Below, one piece after another: positions 43,141 through 54,500 of a stretch of 64,000 bases of DNA. The DNA lies in NCBI GenBank assembly GCA_004026145.2, contig CP034979.1, forward strand, positions 9,017,746-9,081,745. Direction: 5' to 3'. Numbering within the stretch: the first letter of the stretch is position 1; each line of letters opens with the position of its first letter. Source of the DNA: Takifugu bimaculatus (lineage: Eukaryota > Chordata > Actinopteri > Tetraodontiformes > Tetraodontidae). The position numbers and the translations under genes were made by a program. Below the pieces are notes generated by a model. The model was not told where the DNA came from, made no database searches, and was given only the letters and a program-made list of their open reading frames with translations.

Positions 43141-44301
43141 GGGCCAGATTCACCAATATGTTCTTAAGAATCTTCTTAGATTCTTTCTTAAGTTGTGTTT
43201 AAGAAGTTTTTTAAGAAAACCCTACGTCGGATTCATCAACGCGTTCGTAAGCCCCAGAATTGTTCGCAGCTGTGTTCTTAGATTGATGAATGCCATCTGT
43301 TCATAAGTTGAAAGCGCGTGCCAGGTGAGTCTAATTAACATACGATTAGCATAAGTCACCGCCCACTAATGCCCATAAAAGGAACTGCAGCAGGACCCTG
43401 TAGACAGAGCAAAAAGCAGCCAAATGCCCAAAGCGAAATGCCCAAAGCTTGCCTCTCCACGCCTGATTTCTGACGCCGTGTTGAACAATCAAGAAAGGAT
43501 GGCTAACACGCTTGATAAAATTGCCTCAACCCTGATGACTATAGCCAACACGCTTAAAGAAATCAACGAGAATGTAAAAAAAATAAGAATGTAAAAAAAA
43601 TAAACGTGTAAAAGCTGTGCTCGGATTGTGACAATAATGCATTTTATTCACAAACGGGCAATTAATCGCGCTCGAACGTGAACCGCGTGCCTGCAGTCTG
43701 GCCCCATCATTGCGTCAGGACGCACATCCTCACGGGGTTGTGGCTCTGTGTCCAAACACATCCAGCGCCCCTTTAACATGCCGATGGTGCGTTCAATGGT
43801 GGAGCGACTGCGCGCATGCATCTGATTGAATAAAACTCCTGTGGAGTCTGAGGGTTGGTCAGTGGTGTCAACAACCAGGGAGCCAGGGCATATCCTCGAT
43901 CCCCTAATAAAATAAATCAAGATAAAATCAAATAAAAAGACAGTTTTGGCATGGTTTCCAATTTGGTTGATTAATGTTAAGTCATTGGCACATTTACGTA
44001 ATTTTAAAATTCTCCGTAAATCACCAAAAATAGGAAATAAACAAATAAATAAATAAATATGACAGAATTATCATTGTAATATTTAATTTTATTGAACTGC
44101 ACAAGAGAAGAAAACAACCATGCCAACATGTCGGCACTGAAATGTGCGCAAGAGTACTCCTGAGTGTTCGTAGGATTTGTTCTTACCTACGAATTAATCC
44201 AGGATAAGAAGAAATTGGTGAATGCCACAATCTTCGTAAACTGTTCGTAAATGGGATTTAAGAACAAATTTGTTCGTAAGAACGCTTCGTGAATCTGGCC
44301 C
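43141..44301 (-). mobile_element. PIF/Harbinger DNA transposon in the LINE 3' region
   Basis: Termini GGGCCAGATTCACCAATATG (43141) and CGCTTCGTGAATCTGGCCC (to 44301) are inverted repeats. ATT is duplicated at 43138-43140 and 44302-44304, a 3-bp TSD. The host LINE reads AAGCTTATTGTTACT if the insert is removed, confirming the boundaries. The minus strand at 43648-43920 encodes the C-terminal part of a DDE transposase. A second short frame near 43420-43595 (plus) may be the element's other protein. 1161 bp. Confidence 0.85.
43648..43920 (-). pseudogene. Harbinger transposase, C-terminal fragment
   Basis: Contains LFNQMHARSRSTIERTIGML followed by KGRWMCLD, the block carrying the catalytic Glu (IERTIG) of DDE_Tnp_4/HARBI1-type transposases. 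Residues before it (CPGSLVVDTTDQ) are only partly alignable. The upstream Asp-containing blocks are deleted, so it cannot act. Confidence 0.7.
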
Positions 44302-44483
44302 ATTGTTACTAATTCTGCACTTCCAGTTTCTATCATAGACAGACAAATTATTGTACTTAAGGGGTCGTTTAATCATCTTAGGGGATCTTCTAATCATCTT
44401 AGCTATGCTGTTATAGGCCAAGGCTGGGGTCCAGAAACATGATCACCTGACAGGCCTCTGTCACCCCACTGGGTCATGGTTTT

Positions 44484-44552
44484 CTCTCCTCTCCTCTCCT
44501 CTCCTCTCCTCTCCTCTCCTCTCCTCTCCTCTCCTCTCCTCTCCTCTCCTCC
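44484..44552. repeat. TCTCC microsatellite in LINE 3' UTR
   Basis: About thirteen perfect TCTCC units inside copy E of the L2 LINE. Confidence 0.9.
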
Positions 44553-44930
44553 TCCTCATCAAGTAGACTAGTTATGCTGATTCTTGTGTAGTTTTTCTGC
44601 CCCTCCCCTTCTGTATTCATTTACAGGCCCCGCTGACCCACTCGGCTGGCGGCTTGCATAAATAGTGTATTTTTAGATGTGTTTCTGTGCTCCTCTCCTC
44701 TCCTCTCTTCTCCTCTCCATTCTATCATCTACCATCTACCTGTCCTCCCCCCTCTCCTCTCTCTCTACCCAGCTGGCCATCAGCAGGAGGGTCCCCCTAC
44801 ATGAGCCTGGTCCTGCTCAAGGTTTCTTCCTGTTAAAGGGGAGTTTTTCCTTGCTACTGTTGCTTGTTGGGGGTTAGGCCCTGGGATTCTGGAAAGCGCC
44901 TTGAAACAATTTTGATTGTAAAAGACGCTA

Positions 44931-44961
<31 letters not shown>

Positions 44962-44965
44962 TTTA

Positions 44966-45600
44966 TATTGCATGGCGGGAGAGAAACTGGAATCAGCCCC
45001 GCCCATCCTGGAAGTAAACAGACAAAGGAAGGGAAATACAGACAAGAAACAAGAGGAGCAGGAACTCCTAACAGTTCTGGTGCTTTCCTTTGTCCTCAAG
45101 ACTGAAATACTTTTTTTTTTAAAGTCTCAACAAATTTTTCTGGAGTTACTCCTTCTATTAGTTGCCTAATCACTGGATTAATAAATTCGACTACATAGTC
45201 AAATAAATCTTTCTAGATTAGCCACAAATTCCATTCTCCTTCAACAAATTAGCACTTGGACAACGTTCAACCTGCGTTTGTTAACTTTAATTGACAGGAG
45301 GCAGATCTGGCTGTTGAAAAAAGGTTTATGGCTGGCATTGATAAAGAAGAGCTTGTTTCATATTTCATCTATGTCAGTTATCTCAGGAACATCATGAGGG
45401 CTTTTAGATAACATGAGGGCTGCCTTAGTTTAATGCATCATATGTGTTTTATAGTGAGTACTTGCAAGTTATGATACAGTAATTCTAGAGTTTAAGTATA
45501 TGCACTACACACGAGATTCACTTCTTTAAAACAATTGCTTTGGAAACTATACATTTAAATAAATGATTTAATAAATATTGTCCCCATTAGTATCTACTCC
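44966..45600. other. Unassigned spacer between two L2 insertions
   Basis: No gene or element recognised. Confidence 0.5.
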
Positions 45601-45608
45601 ATACCTCC

Positions 45609-45758
45609 CCTTTAACAGGTTTCTTCCTGTTAAAGGGGAGTTTTTCCTTGCCACTGTTGCTTGTCTGGGGTCAGGCCCTGGGATTCTGGAAAGCGCCTTG
45701 AAACAATTTTGATTGTATAAGACGCTATATAAATAAAGATTAATTTGATTTTCATTTG
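45609..45758 (+). mobile_element. Minimal L2 3'-end retrocopy with fold-back 5' end
   Basis: About 140 bp of the L2 3' terminus (CTGTTAAAGGGGAGTTTTTC through TATATAAATAAAGATTAATT) flanked by ATACCTCC at 45601-45608 and 45759-45766. Its 5' end folds back: 45605-45619 is a perfect inverted copy of 45626-45640 with a 6-bp loop. Confidence 0.85.
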
Positions 45759-47499
45759 ATACCTCCAGTTAGGGCTCTGGATTTTGAATACACTACTGAC
45801 AACTAGATACACTAGTTTTAATTTATTCTTGACTGGAAGTGAACAGCTGCATTTAAATCCAGCCACAAATGTGCTGCACAGAATCATCCATACTTGATTC
45901 TCTCTCTTTTTGACAGCGTTGAACTATACGAACAGAGTAACATGATTTTTGAATACAAAGTGCTGTACAAAGTGAAATCTGTAACTATTTGATTTAGTCT
46001 CTTTGAGAGAAAAAAATCCTGCTGTCCAAATAAAGTTATTAACAATTCTTAAGAGTTCATTTAAAAAAAAAAAATCCCAGTTAGAATTTCACTAGACTTA
46101 CGCATTTATGGAGGGATACTTTGATCGTTGTCATTGGAGAGTTTGTTGTGATGATCTCCTGCTGACTGCAGCACAGATTTTTTCAACTCCAGATGCCCTC
46201 TGCAGGAAATTGATAATTGAGGCTGTTCAACCAGAGTGCTGGAGCAGCCTGCTGTAACAAGCTTGCCTGCTGAGGCAAGGGCTTAATTTCACTTTATGGA
46301 GTTTAAGGATTCATTTACATGAACTTGATTTATAAGCTAAACAATTGTTTATTCTCTGATACATGTTATTATTATCAGAAGCATGTTTTAAAGTGTATTA
46401 TCAGAAAATGTTAATCATATCTGCTCTGTAGATATAATCATGTGTGATGTCAGTAGATCCCTTTGTTGTTGCTGTGCACATCTGGACACTGGGTTTTGCG
46501 GTGTAAGACCTAAATTATAGTCCAGTCCCAAATTATCTACTGGGATAAAATCTGGACACAACGTTTGAGAATATTTGTCTTCCTGGAAAAGCCCTTTACT
46601 TTATCAACAATGAGTTCCCAGTCTTTGGAAGGTCAGCCCTTATGTCCAGACCGATGATCTCGGTTGGTTTTTGGAGAGGCTTCCCCAGTTTTTAGCCTTT
46701 GCTTCATTCAAAGGAGCAGACTCAAACAGTGCTACGTGAATATCTGTGACTGTCTGCCCCAAGACAAACTGTCTCGTCAACCGGGGCACATTTCAGAAAT
46801 GCCTTTTTGAGTTCTTCTTTATTCAACAAAACAAAGTGTTCTATTACTTGTTTTAAATGCTGTGATCTTTAGAACACAAGGACAGCCTGTTAGCTGCATT
46901 CAGGTATTCTAAAAATGAAGCTGTGCGTTCAGTGGTACAGAGCCTTCAGTATTGAATGTTACGTACTGTATGTACACCTCAACACAGAGTTTCTGCTTCG
47001 CGCCAAGTTATTTTCCTTTTCTAATTAGTTGGAAATATTGTCATGCAATTTGAGCAAAATCCGTCCAAGACTAAAATGAAAACCCCAATGTATGAAAAGC
47101 AAACAGGCATTTTCCAGCATAAAAAACATTTATTAGAGACTCGAAGAGTGAAAATAACTGCAGAAAGACCACAAAGTACAGTTTACCAGCTGCAGTCACA
47201 CACATACACAGCACTGCCTCGTGTGTGCTGGGCACTCTGCAATGTGATGGCACCCCTGCTGACATTAACTAAACTGAAATTGGGATGCAGCTCGCTCAGG
47301 CACCTTCTGCTGTCTGCTAAACTGCAATTTTGCATGTGGTTTAAGCACAGGCAGGTCATTATTCATATGAACACCCTCCATTGATTTTCCATTGAGCTTA
47401 AAAGTTCGTACAACAGCGAACGATCACACTCAAGGTACAAAAGGCTCCTTTGTTTTCTTTATAGACAAGTTTCACACAGCTGCAGTCCTTTTACCTCAC

Positions 47500-47501
<2 letters not shown>

Positions 47502-47575
<74 letters not shown>

Positions 47576-47584
47576 CATATAATC

Positions 47585-47631
<47 letters not shown>

Positions 47632-47633
47632 CA
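47502..47633. repeat. Compound TA/CA dinucleotide microsatellite
   Basis: Long TA runs with a short interruption (ATAATCATATAATC), then about ten CA units and a further TA run. Confidence 0.92.
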
Positions 47634-49574
47634 CAGCAAAATTCAACCCATAGTTCTCAAGGCCAGGCATGCTTCTAAATAGAAAACTCTCACAAATTGA
47701 ACTGCATGCCATAGACAAAATTCTTACACCCATGTTACTTCAGACATTAAATCATCAGAACTGAGCATGTGGTTTAATATTTTTGTATAGTTTAATTCTT
47801 GTAAAGGTGAAAAACAACACATATCACAGAATATCCAGGAATGCTTCCGTTTGTATATCTGACTAATATAAGTATTTTCTCTCGCTCTACAAAATTGTTG
47901 AAATATGATACATCCACTGCTTGGAAAAAGCGAGAAATACTGCTACAAAACCATCTATACCAAATCAAAGCAAATTATGAAAACATTTTGCGGATTAAAG
48001 ATTTTAATCCCTTGTGAATTTAATAGAATAAAACTATACACATGCTGTTTGTGAAGCAGTGCATGCAAGAAAACAAGAGCAACATTTTGTCACATTTAGC
48101 TTCAAAACCATGTTCAAAAGTCATTTTTTTAAAGGCCACTTTTAATATTATTAATAACATTTGCCATCATAGAAACATAGCTAAATGTAAATATTAAATG
48201 TTAATTTTAAATAATAAATGTTAAATATAAATCCAAATGTTAAATCTAAACCTCTCAGCTGTAAATAAATATTTAACTATTGTGCAAATCTAGATTTCCG
48301 GTGATCGGAGGGGCTAAAATAAAAGTCCGGGAGCTTGCGCTGTTTACAGAAATAACTAAATAAAATAAAAACAAAAATAACAAATAAACCCAATGTACTG
48401 GAGGAAATGAACATTTGCATATTTACTATTGAAGCTGAGCATCCTGATTTCACCTATTCAATGTCCATATTTAGGAAGACCGCCAAACGAGATGGGAGAC
48501 TGAGTGGCATGTGCAGAACTGACGCCGCTCCATGTTCTCCTTTTAATTCCGAAAAACCCCTTCGGCAAAAAAGGTCACACAAGCCTTACAGCAATTCAGA
48601 GGGATGCAGCTTAATATTCATTCCTGTTATTATTCGCAACACAACTTAATCTGTTACACACGTCCAAGCCACAACAAGAACATCCCCATTTCATCCAAGA
48701 CAGAACCAGGTTAAGACAAAAACACACCAGCAAAAACAAATTCAAAACACAGGGGAAGAATGCTCCCAAAATTCTCCATCTGGAACACCAAAAGGGCCAT
48801 AAGACTGCTAATACGGGTAAACAAAATATACATTAATGTGCCCAGACCAAACCCCCCAAACAGTAAATAAATGACAGCAGGAAACCTACTCTTAAGCAAA
48901 AACCCAGTGTTATACACACAAAATCTGACTGGAAGAAAACAAGGTTGAACCGCTCGTCCCCTGCGAGACTCTACAAATCTTTGCTCAAATGAATCAGCAA
49001 GACTCGCACCATTAACAAACGTACAGCAGGAACAGTCTGTGCAGGGAACAAGATAGTCTCCGGTTGGACCACCTGAGACTCCTCCACTGGGTCAAGAGGG
49101 TTGATGATGCATAACCTCTGCACCTTCAACCACACCCGTCACAACTGAAGCTGGGTAGCCATCACAATACTCGCTAGTGATACCATCATAGAAGTTCTGG
49201 ATTTTATGAACTTCTTTTGATTTTCATGATAATTTACATAGGACAAATTGTTCACTTCAATATGGAACCTGTCATTTTTACAATGTATACAATTCATTTT
49301 TTAAGGGACATTCGACAAACCTTAGTTTTGAAAGGACACAAAAACATCAAAGTAGGTTGTACATCACATAAATTTCTGCAAAATATGGTTTGTTGTTGTT
49401 TTAGACAGTAAATTTACAGATGTGTTGCATTTCATTTGTTATTTGATTCTCTAACCAGTCCAAGCTCATGATTGTGTTTTTTAGGGGGTACTCCCTGTAA
49501 TTGGCAGTATAAATTAGCCCATTTGCTGAATATTTAGTTTTACTTGAGAGATTTAGATTTAATATATAGATTTG

Positions 49575-49690
49575 CATTCAGATTGGGGGTGGCATTTGCT
49601 TAGTCTGGGGCCTGGGCTGAGAAGCTGGAGGGTTCTCGGTTCAAGCTCCAGTGCAGACAAAATATGGAAGGAGTTGGTGACACTGCCTAT
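49575..49690 (+). mobile_element. tRNA-derived SINE fragment
   Basis: TGGCATTTGCTTAGTCTGGG resembles an A box, and CTCGGTTCAAGCTCC at about 49636-49650 matches an RNA polymerase III B box. They lie about 40-50 bp apart, as in a tRNA. The following ACAAAATATGGAAGGAGTTG is a tail segment I associate with fish tRNA-derived SINEs. No clear 3' tail or TSD. Confidence 0.5.
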
Positions 49691-51314
49691 GCAGCTAGAA
49701 TAGAGACAAAGTGGTCAAGAGAAAAAGGATTTAGAATTAGCATTTAGGGGTAGCAGGCAATATTTACATTTAAGTAGTTAACATATTCCTAAGATAAAAA
49801 TCTTGTAAATATCATTAAAAGTGATTTTGAAAAACAACACACCCCTCTTTTGAACATGGTTTGAAGCTACATGTGACAAAATGGTGCTATTTCTAGCTTG
49901 AACCACTTTACAACTGACACCCAAAGGTTCAAAACCAAAGCAAAATGCATGTCTGTAGAAGAGAATAAAACACAATCAGCTACCAAAATGAGCCTCCAGA
50001 GGTTAGAGATGTTCAGGACCAAACTGAGGTAACAAGGGGAGATTTCTTTTCAAGGTTTTCATTTTTATTGCAACAATGTGAAAAATACATTGTTAACCCT
50101 GTACACACAGAGAAACAGAAGCAAATCAGTTCTTTTAAACAACCAATTTTCTTGGCTGGTCTTGTTCTGTATATTTTGAGGTTTACTTTTAAATACCAAT
50201 GAATCAGCTTTGTCCAAACATTAAAGGAGGAATGAGGATTGTACAGGCCAAGTACTGGCCAAAGCAATGTCCAAAGGGTCCCAGAAATGTGGCCCTGCAT
50301 CAGCTCTGCTAATGAGACATAAGAGCTTGCAGATTAGAGAAATAACAGATCTTTGGTGTGTTTTCCATTTCAATGTCCCATTTTTATTAAATGAATGCTG
50401 GGCAAAAATAATGGTGAACTGATGGATTAAAATCTCTGGCATACCTGCTCCTGCTTCTGATTGTCTATTTGTGGAGCATCGGAGAGCTGGAGGCCATTTG
50501 CAGTAACCCAGGCATCCCATGAGACACCTTGTGTGGTGCTAATGTAATCAGAATCAACAGAGGCTGACCTCAGCTAATGAGGATAAATGCAGGATCAGAT
50601 GTGAGCCCTTGTCCAAGTCCTATTAAGCACGCCTACCAGCTTTTTATTGATTGCTTTGAGTGGGCTCAACTTTTGGTTTGTGTGTTATGCAGCCTCTGCG
50701 AACATCTGTTGCATTGTCATGAAAATCAGGGAATGAGGAGGAAAATAGAAGATGAAAACTGAATTTCATTGTTTGCAGGAGCCTGGGCTTTTTTAGAGGG
50801 CAATGACTGAAAATGAACTACCTGTGTTGAGATGGGCAACCAAAAAAATCTGCTGTTTTCATGTCACCCACATAAAAGTCTGCAATGAGCTTTAAGGGTT
50901 GAAAGGCATCAAATGCTGTAATGGTTGAACTCTGATGTTTGCTGTAATTGGTGTTTGTCGGGGTCATTCTTTAGCAACCAAATGTCTGAAACTAGCTGTA
51001 ACAAACAACCAAGTAAGACTCAATAAGGAACAGAATCCAATGAAAAAATATAAGTTTTTTAATTTTGCGGCTACCAGCCAGCCTCATTTCCTCATGGACT
51101 TGTGGGTTTGGTCGAACAATAAAAAATGGAAATTCTTCCAGGACTACTGATGCAATCAAAATTATTTTAAAAAAAGGAAATAAGCCATAAAAACAGTAAT
51201 CTAAGAGTGGTGGCATAGGACTGTTCAATGAAGAGTCAGTCAGTCACTGGAAATGGGGAGGTGGGTTTGGTGGCTTGGTGAAGGTGTTGGGGGAGTCTCT
51301 GCGGTGGCCACTAG

Positions 51315-51523
51315 TCATACAGGCCCCTCTGTCAAGCCCTCCAAAGGAAGGGTGGTGGCATTGTCGGTGGGCTGCGGGTCATCCGGCAGATGCAGTGGCG
51401 TGTGGGTGATGGTAGCCAGGCTGGCATAAGGAAGGTGGCAGTCCATGTGCAGAAAGGGTGGGTAGTGCTGGCGGTAACAGATATATGCAAACAGCAACCC
51501 TATCACACCTCCCACAAAGGCAT
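51315..51523 (-). CDS. plpp4: plpp4 last coding exon
   Basis: Acceptor ATTGCAG just above 51523. Encodes (D)AFVGGVIGLLFAYICYRQH, then a hydrophilic tail ending LPLEGLTEGPV and TGA. The first Asp codon is completed by G from the previous exon and is the Asp of the C3 motif. Confidence 0.9.
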
Positions 51524-54500
51524 CTGCAATGTCCCAAAAACACATTTATTTTCAGTTATACCTGTTTTGAGAAAAAACATCTAAGGTATTGCTTGGTGTT
51601 CTACTGAACGTTCATCAGGCCTGGCTGAAGACTGTACTGGGAATGTACACTGAATGAAAAAGCCATGAATCTCTTCCACTGGGAACTTTTCTTTTAGTCT
51701 CTATGTCATAATTAATCATCTATCACAGAGAATATTTAGCCTGCATAGCTGTGTAGATCAAATGGCATGATTATCACATGGCTCCAGCAGCTAAAGCAAA
51801 GGTTGGTGCTCAATTATTTCATACTTCTCCGCTTACGTCCCTCCTCCAGCATGAAATAAACTATAATGCAACATTGATTTTCCCCATTCAGGGCTTACTT
51901 GGGGCATATTAGGAATATGAATGTTTCATCAATTCTTGCCAGTTAAATCTGATATACTGTGACTTGACGCATTTTATTACAGTAGCTTGCTGGCCACACT
52001 CGAACAGACTCTGGATGTCCAGCACAAATAGCAACTCATTCTGCTGAGGGATGTTCAGGATATCAGTCCTCATCAAGTACATTTCTGTACTTCACCTACA
52101 CTTTTCTTTTAAGGTGCACACTTCCTGTTTTAACAAGGCTTGACTTTGCCCTGCTTCTCCAGAACATATGGCTCTCTAGCCAATTAACACTGTATAACAG
52201 AACTGTCATCGCTTTACCACACATTCCCTCTCACACCTCACCGCATAGGCAGTTTTCTTCTCTATCATTATCAAACCATGATGTATGTTGTTGTAATGTT
52301 CTTTCTTTTTTAAGCTTTAGTTGCCTTAAAACTAAGTTGATTAAGATAAACCTGAAATTGATGCAGCAATCTTCTTCCCTGACAACAGATAATATGCATT
52401 ACTTTTTAATTGTAAGAAAAGTAACCCGTTAAGTCTTTCAAAACCTCTAACCTAAACACTGTGTGTACAGTCATTTCATCAGTTTGTATTTGATGAAAAA
52501 CAAACCAAAAACAATGAAATGCAATTCTAGAATTCTGATTCATCCCCTCCTTTCTCTGCTCGTCACACCACCCATCGGCCGCTTCTGGAAAATAAAAACA
52601 CTTTTATCGTGGTCTGACTTTAGTTACTCTGCACAAAAACAACAAAGGCCTGTAAACAGAAAGAAAGAACCAAGAAATTTGAAGGCGTGTGTTATGTTTC
52701 AGCTGTTTTACACGGCATTTGTTTCCACAACCTTGGCGCATTGCAGGGAATCCATGCTGAGTCTATTATTGATGGAAGCTGAACTGGCCAGAACATCCTG
52801 CACCTTCCTACACAAAGTGTACAGTGAATGCAACATTTATGAAAATGCAACTTTCAATGCTGTGCTCCTCAGATGCTGTCCAGCCTAAACCTCCACCTTG
52901 CAGAAATCTAGAATAGCTGTTGGCAAGGTTGATGAAGATTACATAAATTATATACATTTTATACCTCTCTCATCATAGGCACTTTAGGAAGAATAAATGT
53001 TGCTTGATCACTCATCTGAAAGCGTTTGCAGACCTTGCCAGTGGTGTTTGTAGTCACAAGTCCGGGACATCGCGATCATCATAGCACTGTAGAGGGGCAA
53101 CACCATGGCACACAGGCGCCAGCTGCGACCTCGGCCCTGATCTGTAAAGCACTGAAGCTTTCCCGCCAGGTAGAAGGAAGTGAAGCCAAGCCCAGAGAAT
53201 GCAACTGGAGGGTAGATATGAGAACAGAAAAAAGAAGGAAGAAAAGTGACTCGTGTGATTATTATTCAGATTAAACCCTTATCTCTGCAACATCACATCA
53301 TGGAAGGAATGAAGAGTGTGTAATAGTCAGGCAGTTATAGTGCAGGAGGAAGTTTGCAATGTTGCATTGCTAAACACATTGTGGCCTTACAGAAGTAAAG
53401 GCATGCACAGAATAGATACACAGGCTTCAGATACTACATCAGCCTCCTAGCTACAGTATATAGAGAACAGGCAAATGGAAGATGAGTATATTCCCTGTAT
53501 TATTTTGTGCTAAATGTCATCTGTGATTGGTTCATTTAACTCTGTCTGCCACTTATTCTTCAGTAAGTCTAAAGGGATCAAGTTGCGAGAATAGAATGTT
53601 TCATATACCATTCTAATAGTTTGTTTTCTAACAAGTTTACAATCAAAAATTGAATCAAGTAGACAGGTTGGTGGACACAACAGAAAACAGTTTAAGTTTG
53701 AGAATGCAAAATTCCTAAGCTGCAGGTAATTCTAGTTTATCTCACTCCATTTTTAAAATAACATGTCCAAGACTGTGTCTGCTAACTGACATATTGTGTT
53801 TTTTCTTAAGTTTTCCAATGTCTGTCTTTCAGACAAATCCATCACAAATTAAATAAATGAAAGCCACTTGCTCAAACATTATTCCACAACAAAAAAAAAA
53901 ATCAACCACTTTCAGCACATCCTGACATTGGACTAAACACACAAATATTTTAAGCCCTACTGAAGAAAAACTAGCTTGCATTACAATGTTTTTGTGATAT
54001 TGCCAGAGTCATGCTTATTCCGTACAGCTTTTTAGTAGCACAGAAAAATGTATACAGTAGATTAACAGGATTGAATAAGCTTGAATCAAAGAATTGCATC
54101 AGATTCATTATAATAGTTGCAGCAATCAACATGCTGATGCTAAAGCAACACCCAGATGAAAATATTATGAACTTGTTTTGGACTGACCTATCCACCAGAC
54201 TTTCCACTTCTCAATAGGCTTCAGATATGAAGTATACGGGTCAGTGTCAACATTCTTTTTTAGGATTGTGGGCATTTTTTCTTGGCTTGATGGTACTCAC
54301 AGGAGGAGTGGCTGCTGGGGAAGCTCTTACGTCCCTCTGAGACCAGATCTGGCTCTCCAGTGCACAGCATCTTTTCATTGACTTGTCCATCTGGGAAACA
54401 GCGCTGGAAATAATCAGGCCTGGGTCTGAAAACACAAAGGATGATTTATTTATTTTTAATCTTCAGATTAAGAAATTCTATTGACCAGCTATGTTTTAGT

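Larger units (their letters stand above)
41610..44965 (+). mobile_element. L2-clade LINE with 5' region, internally deleted (copy E)
   Basis: This copy retains the 5' UTR and ORF1 start (ATG at 41720), followed by the SGNH region to about 42590 and the first part of ORF2 to about 42792. It then jumps to the C-terminal part of ORF2 (GIDKRNHITPVLASLH in the conserved block) and the 3' UTR with TCTCC microsatellite (44484-44552), ending in a GATTT-repeat tail at about 44965. About 3 kb of endonuclease and RT are missing. A Harbinger element interrupts the 3' part at 43141-44301. Confidence 0.88.
45767..51314. other. Downstream flank of plpp4; no further gene recognised
   Basis: The part nearest 51314 is presumably the 3' UTR of the minus-strand plpp4, but its end cannot be fixed by reading. 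A TA/CA microsatellite (47502-47633) and a SINE-like fragment (49575-49690) lie here. The remaining open frames are short and featureless. Confidence 0.5.

Noticed and set aside
190..44552. CRISPR-like array or satellite formed by the TCTCC blocks
   Set aside because: They are simple repeats within dispersed LINE copies in a eukaryotic genome; no spacer structure exists.
47502..47633. TA/CA tract as a replication origin or regulatory element
   Set aside because: An ordinary compound dinucleotide microsatellite; nothing else supports a function.
52463..52888. 141-codon open frame as a separate gene
   Set aside because: It lies antisense in a plpp4 intron, has no recognisable domain and no repeat or splice support.
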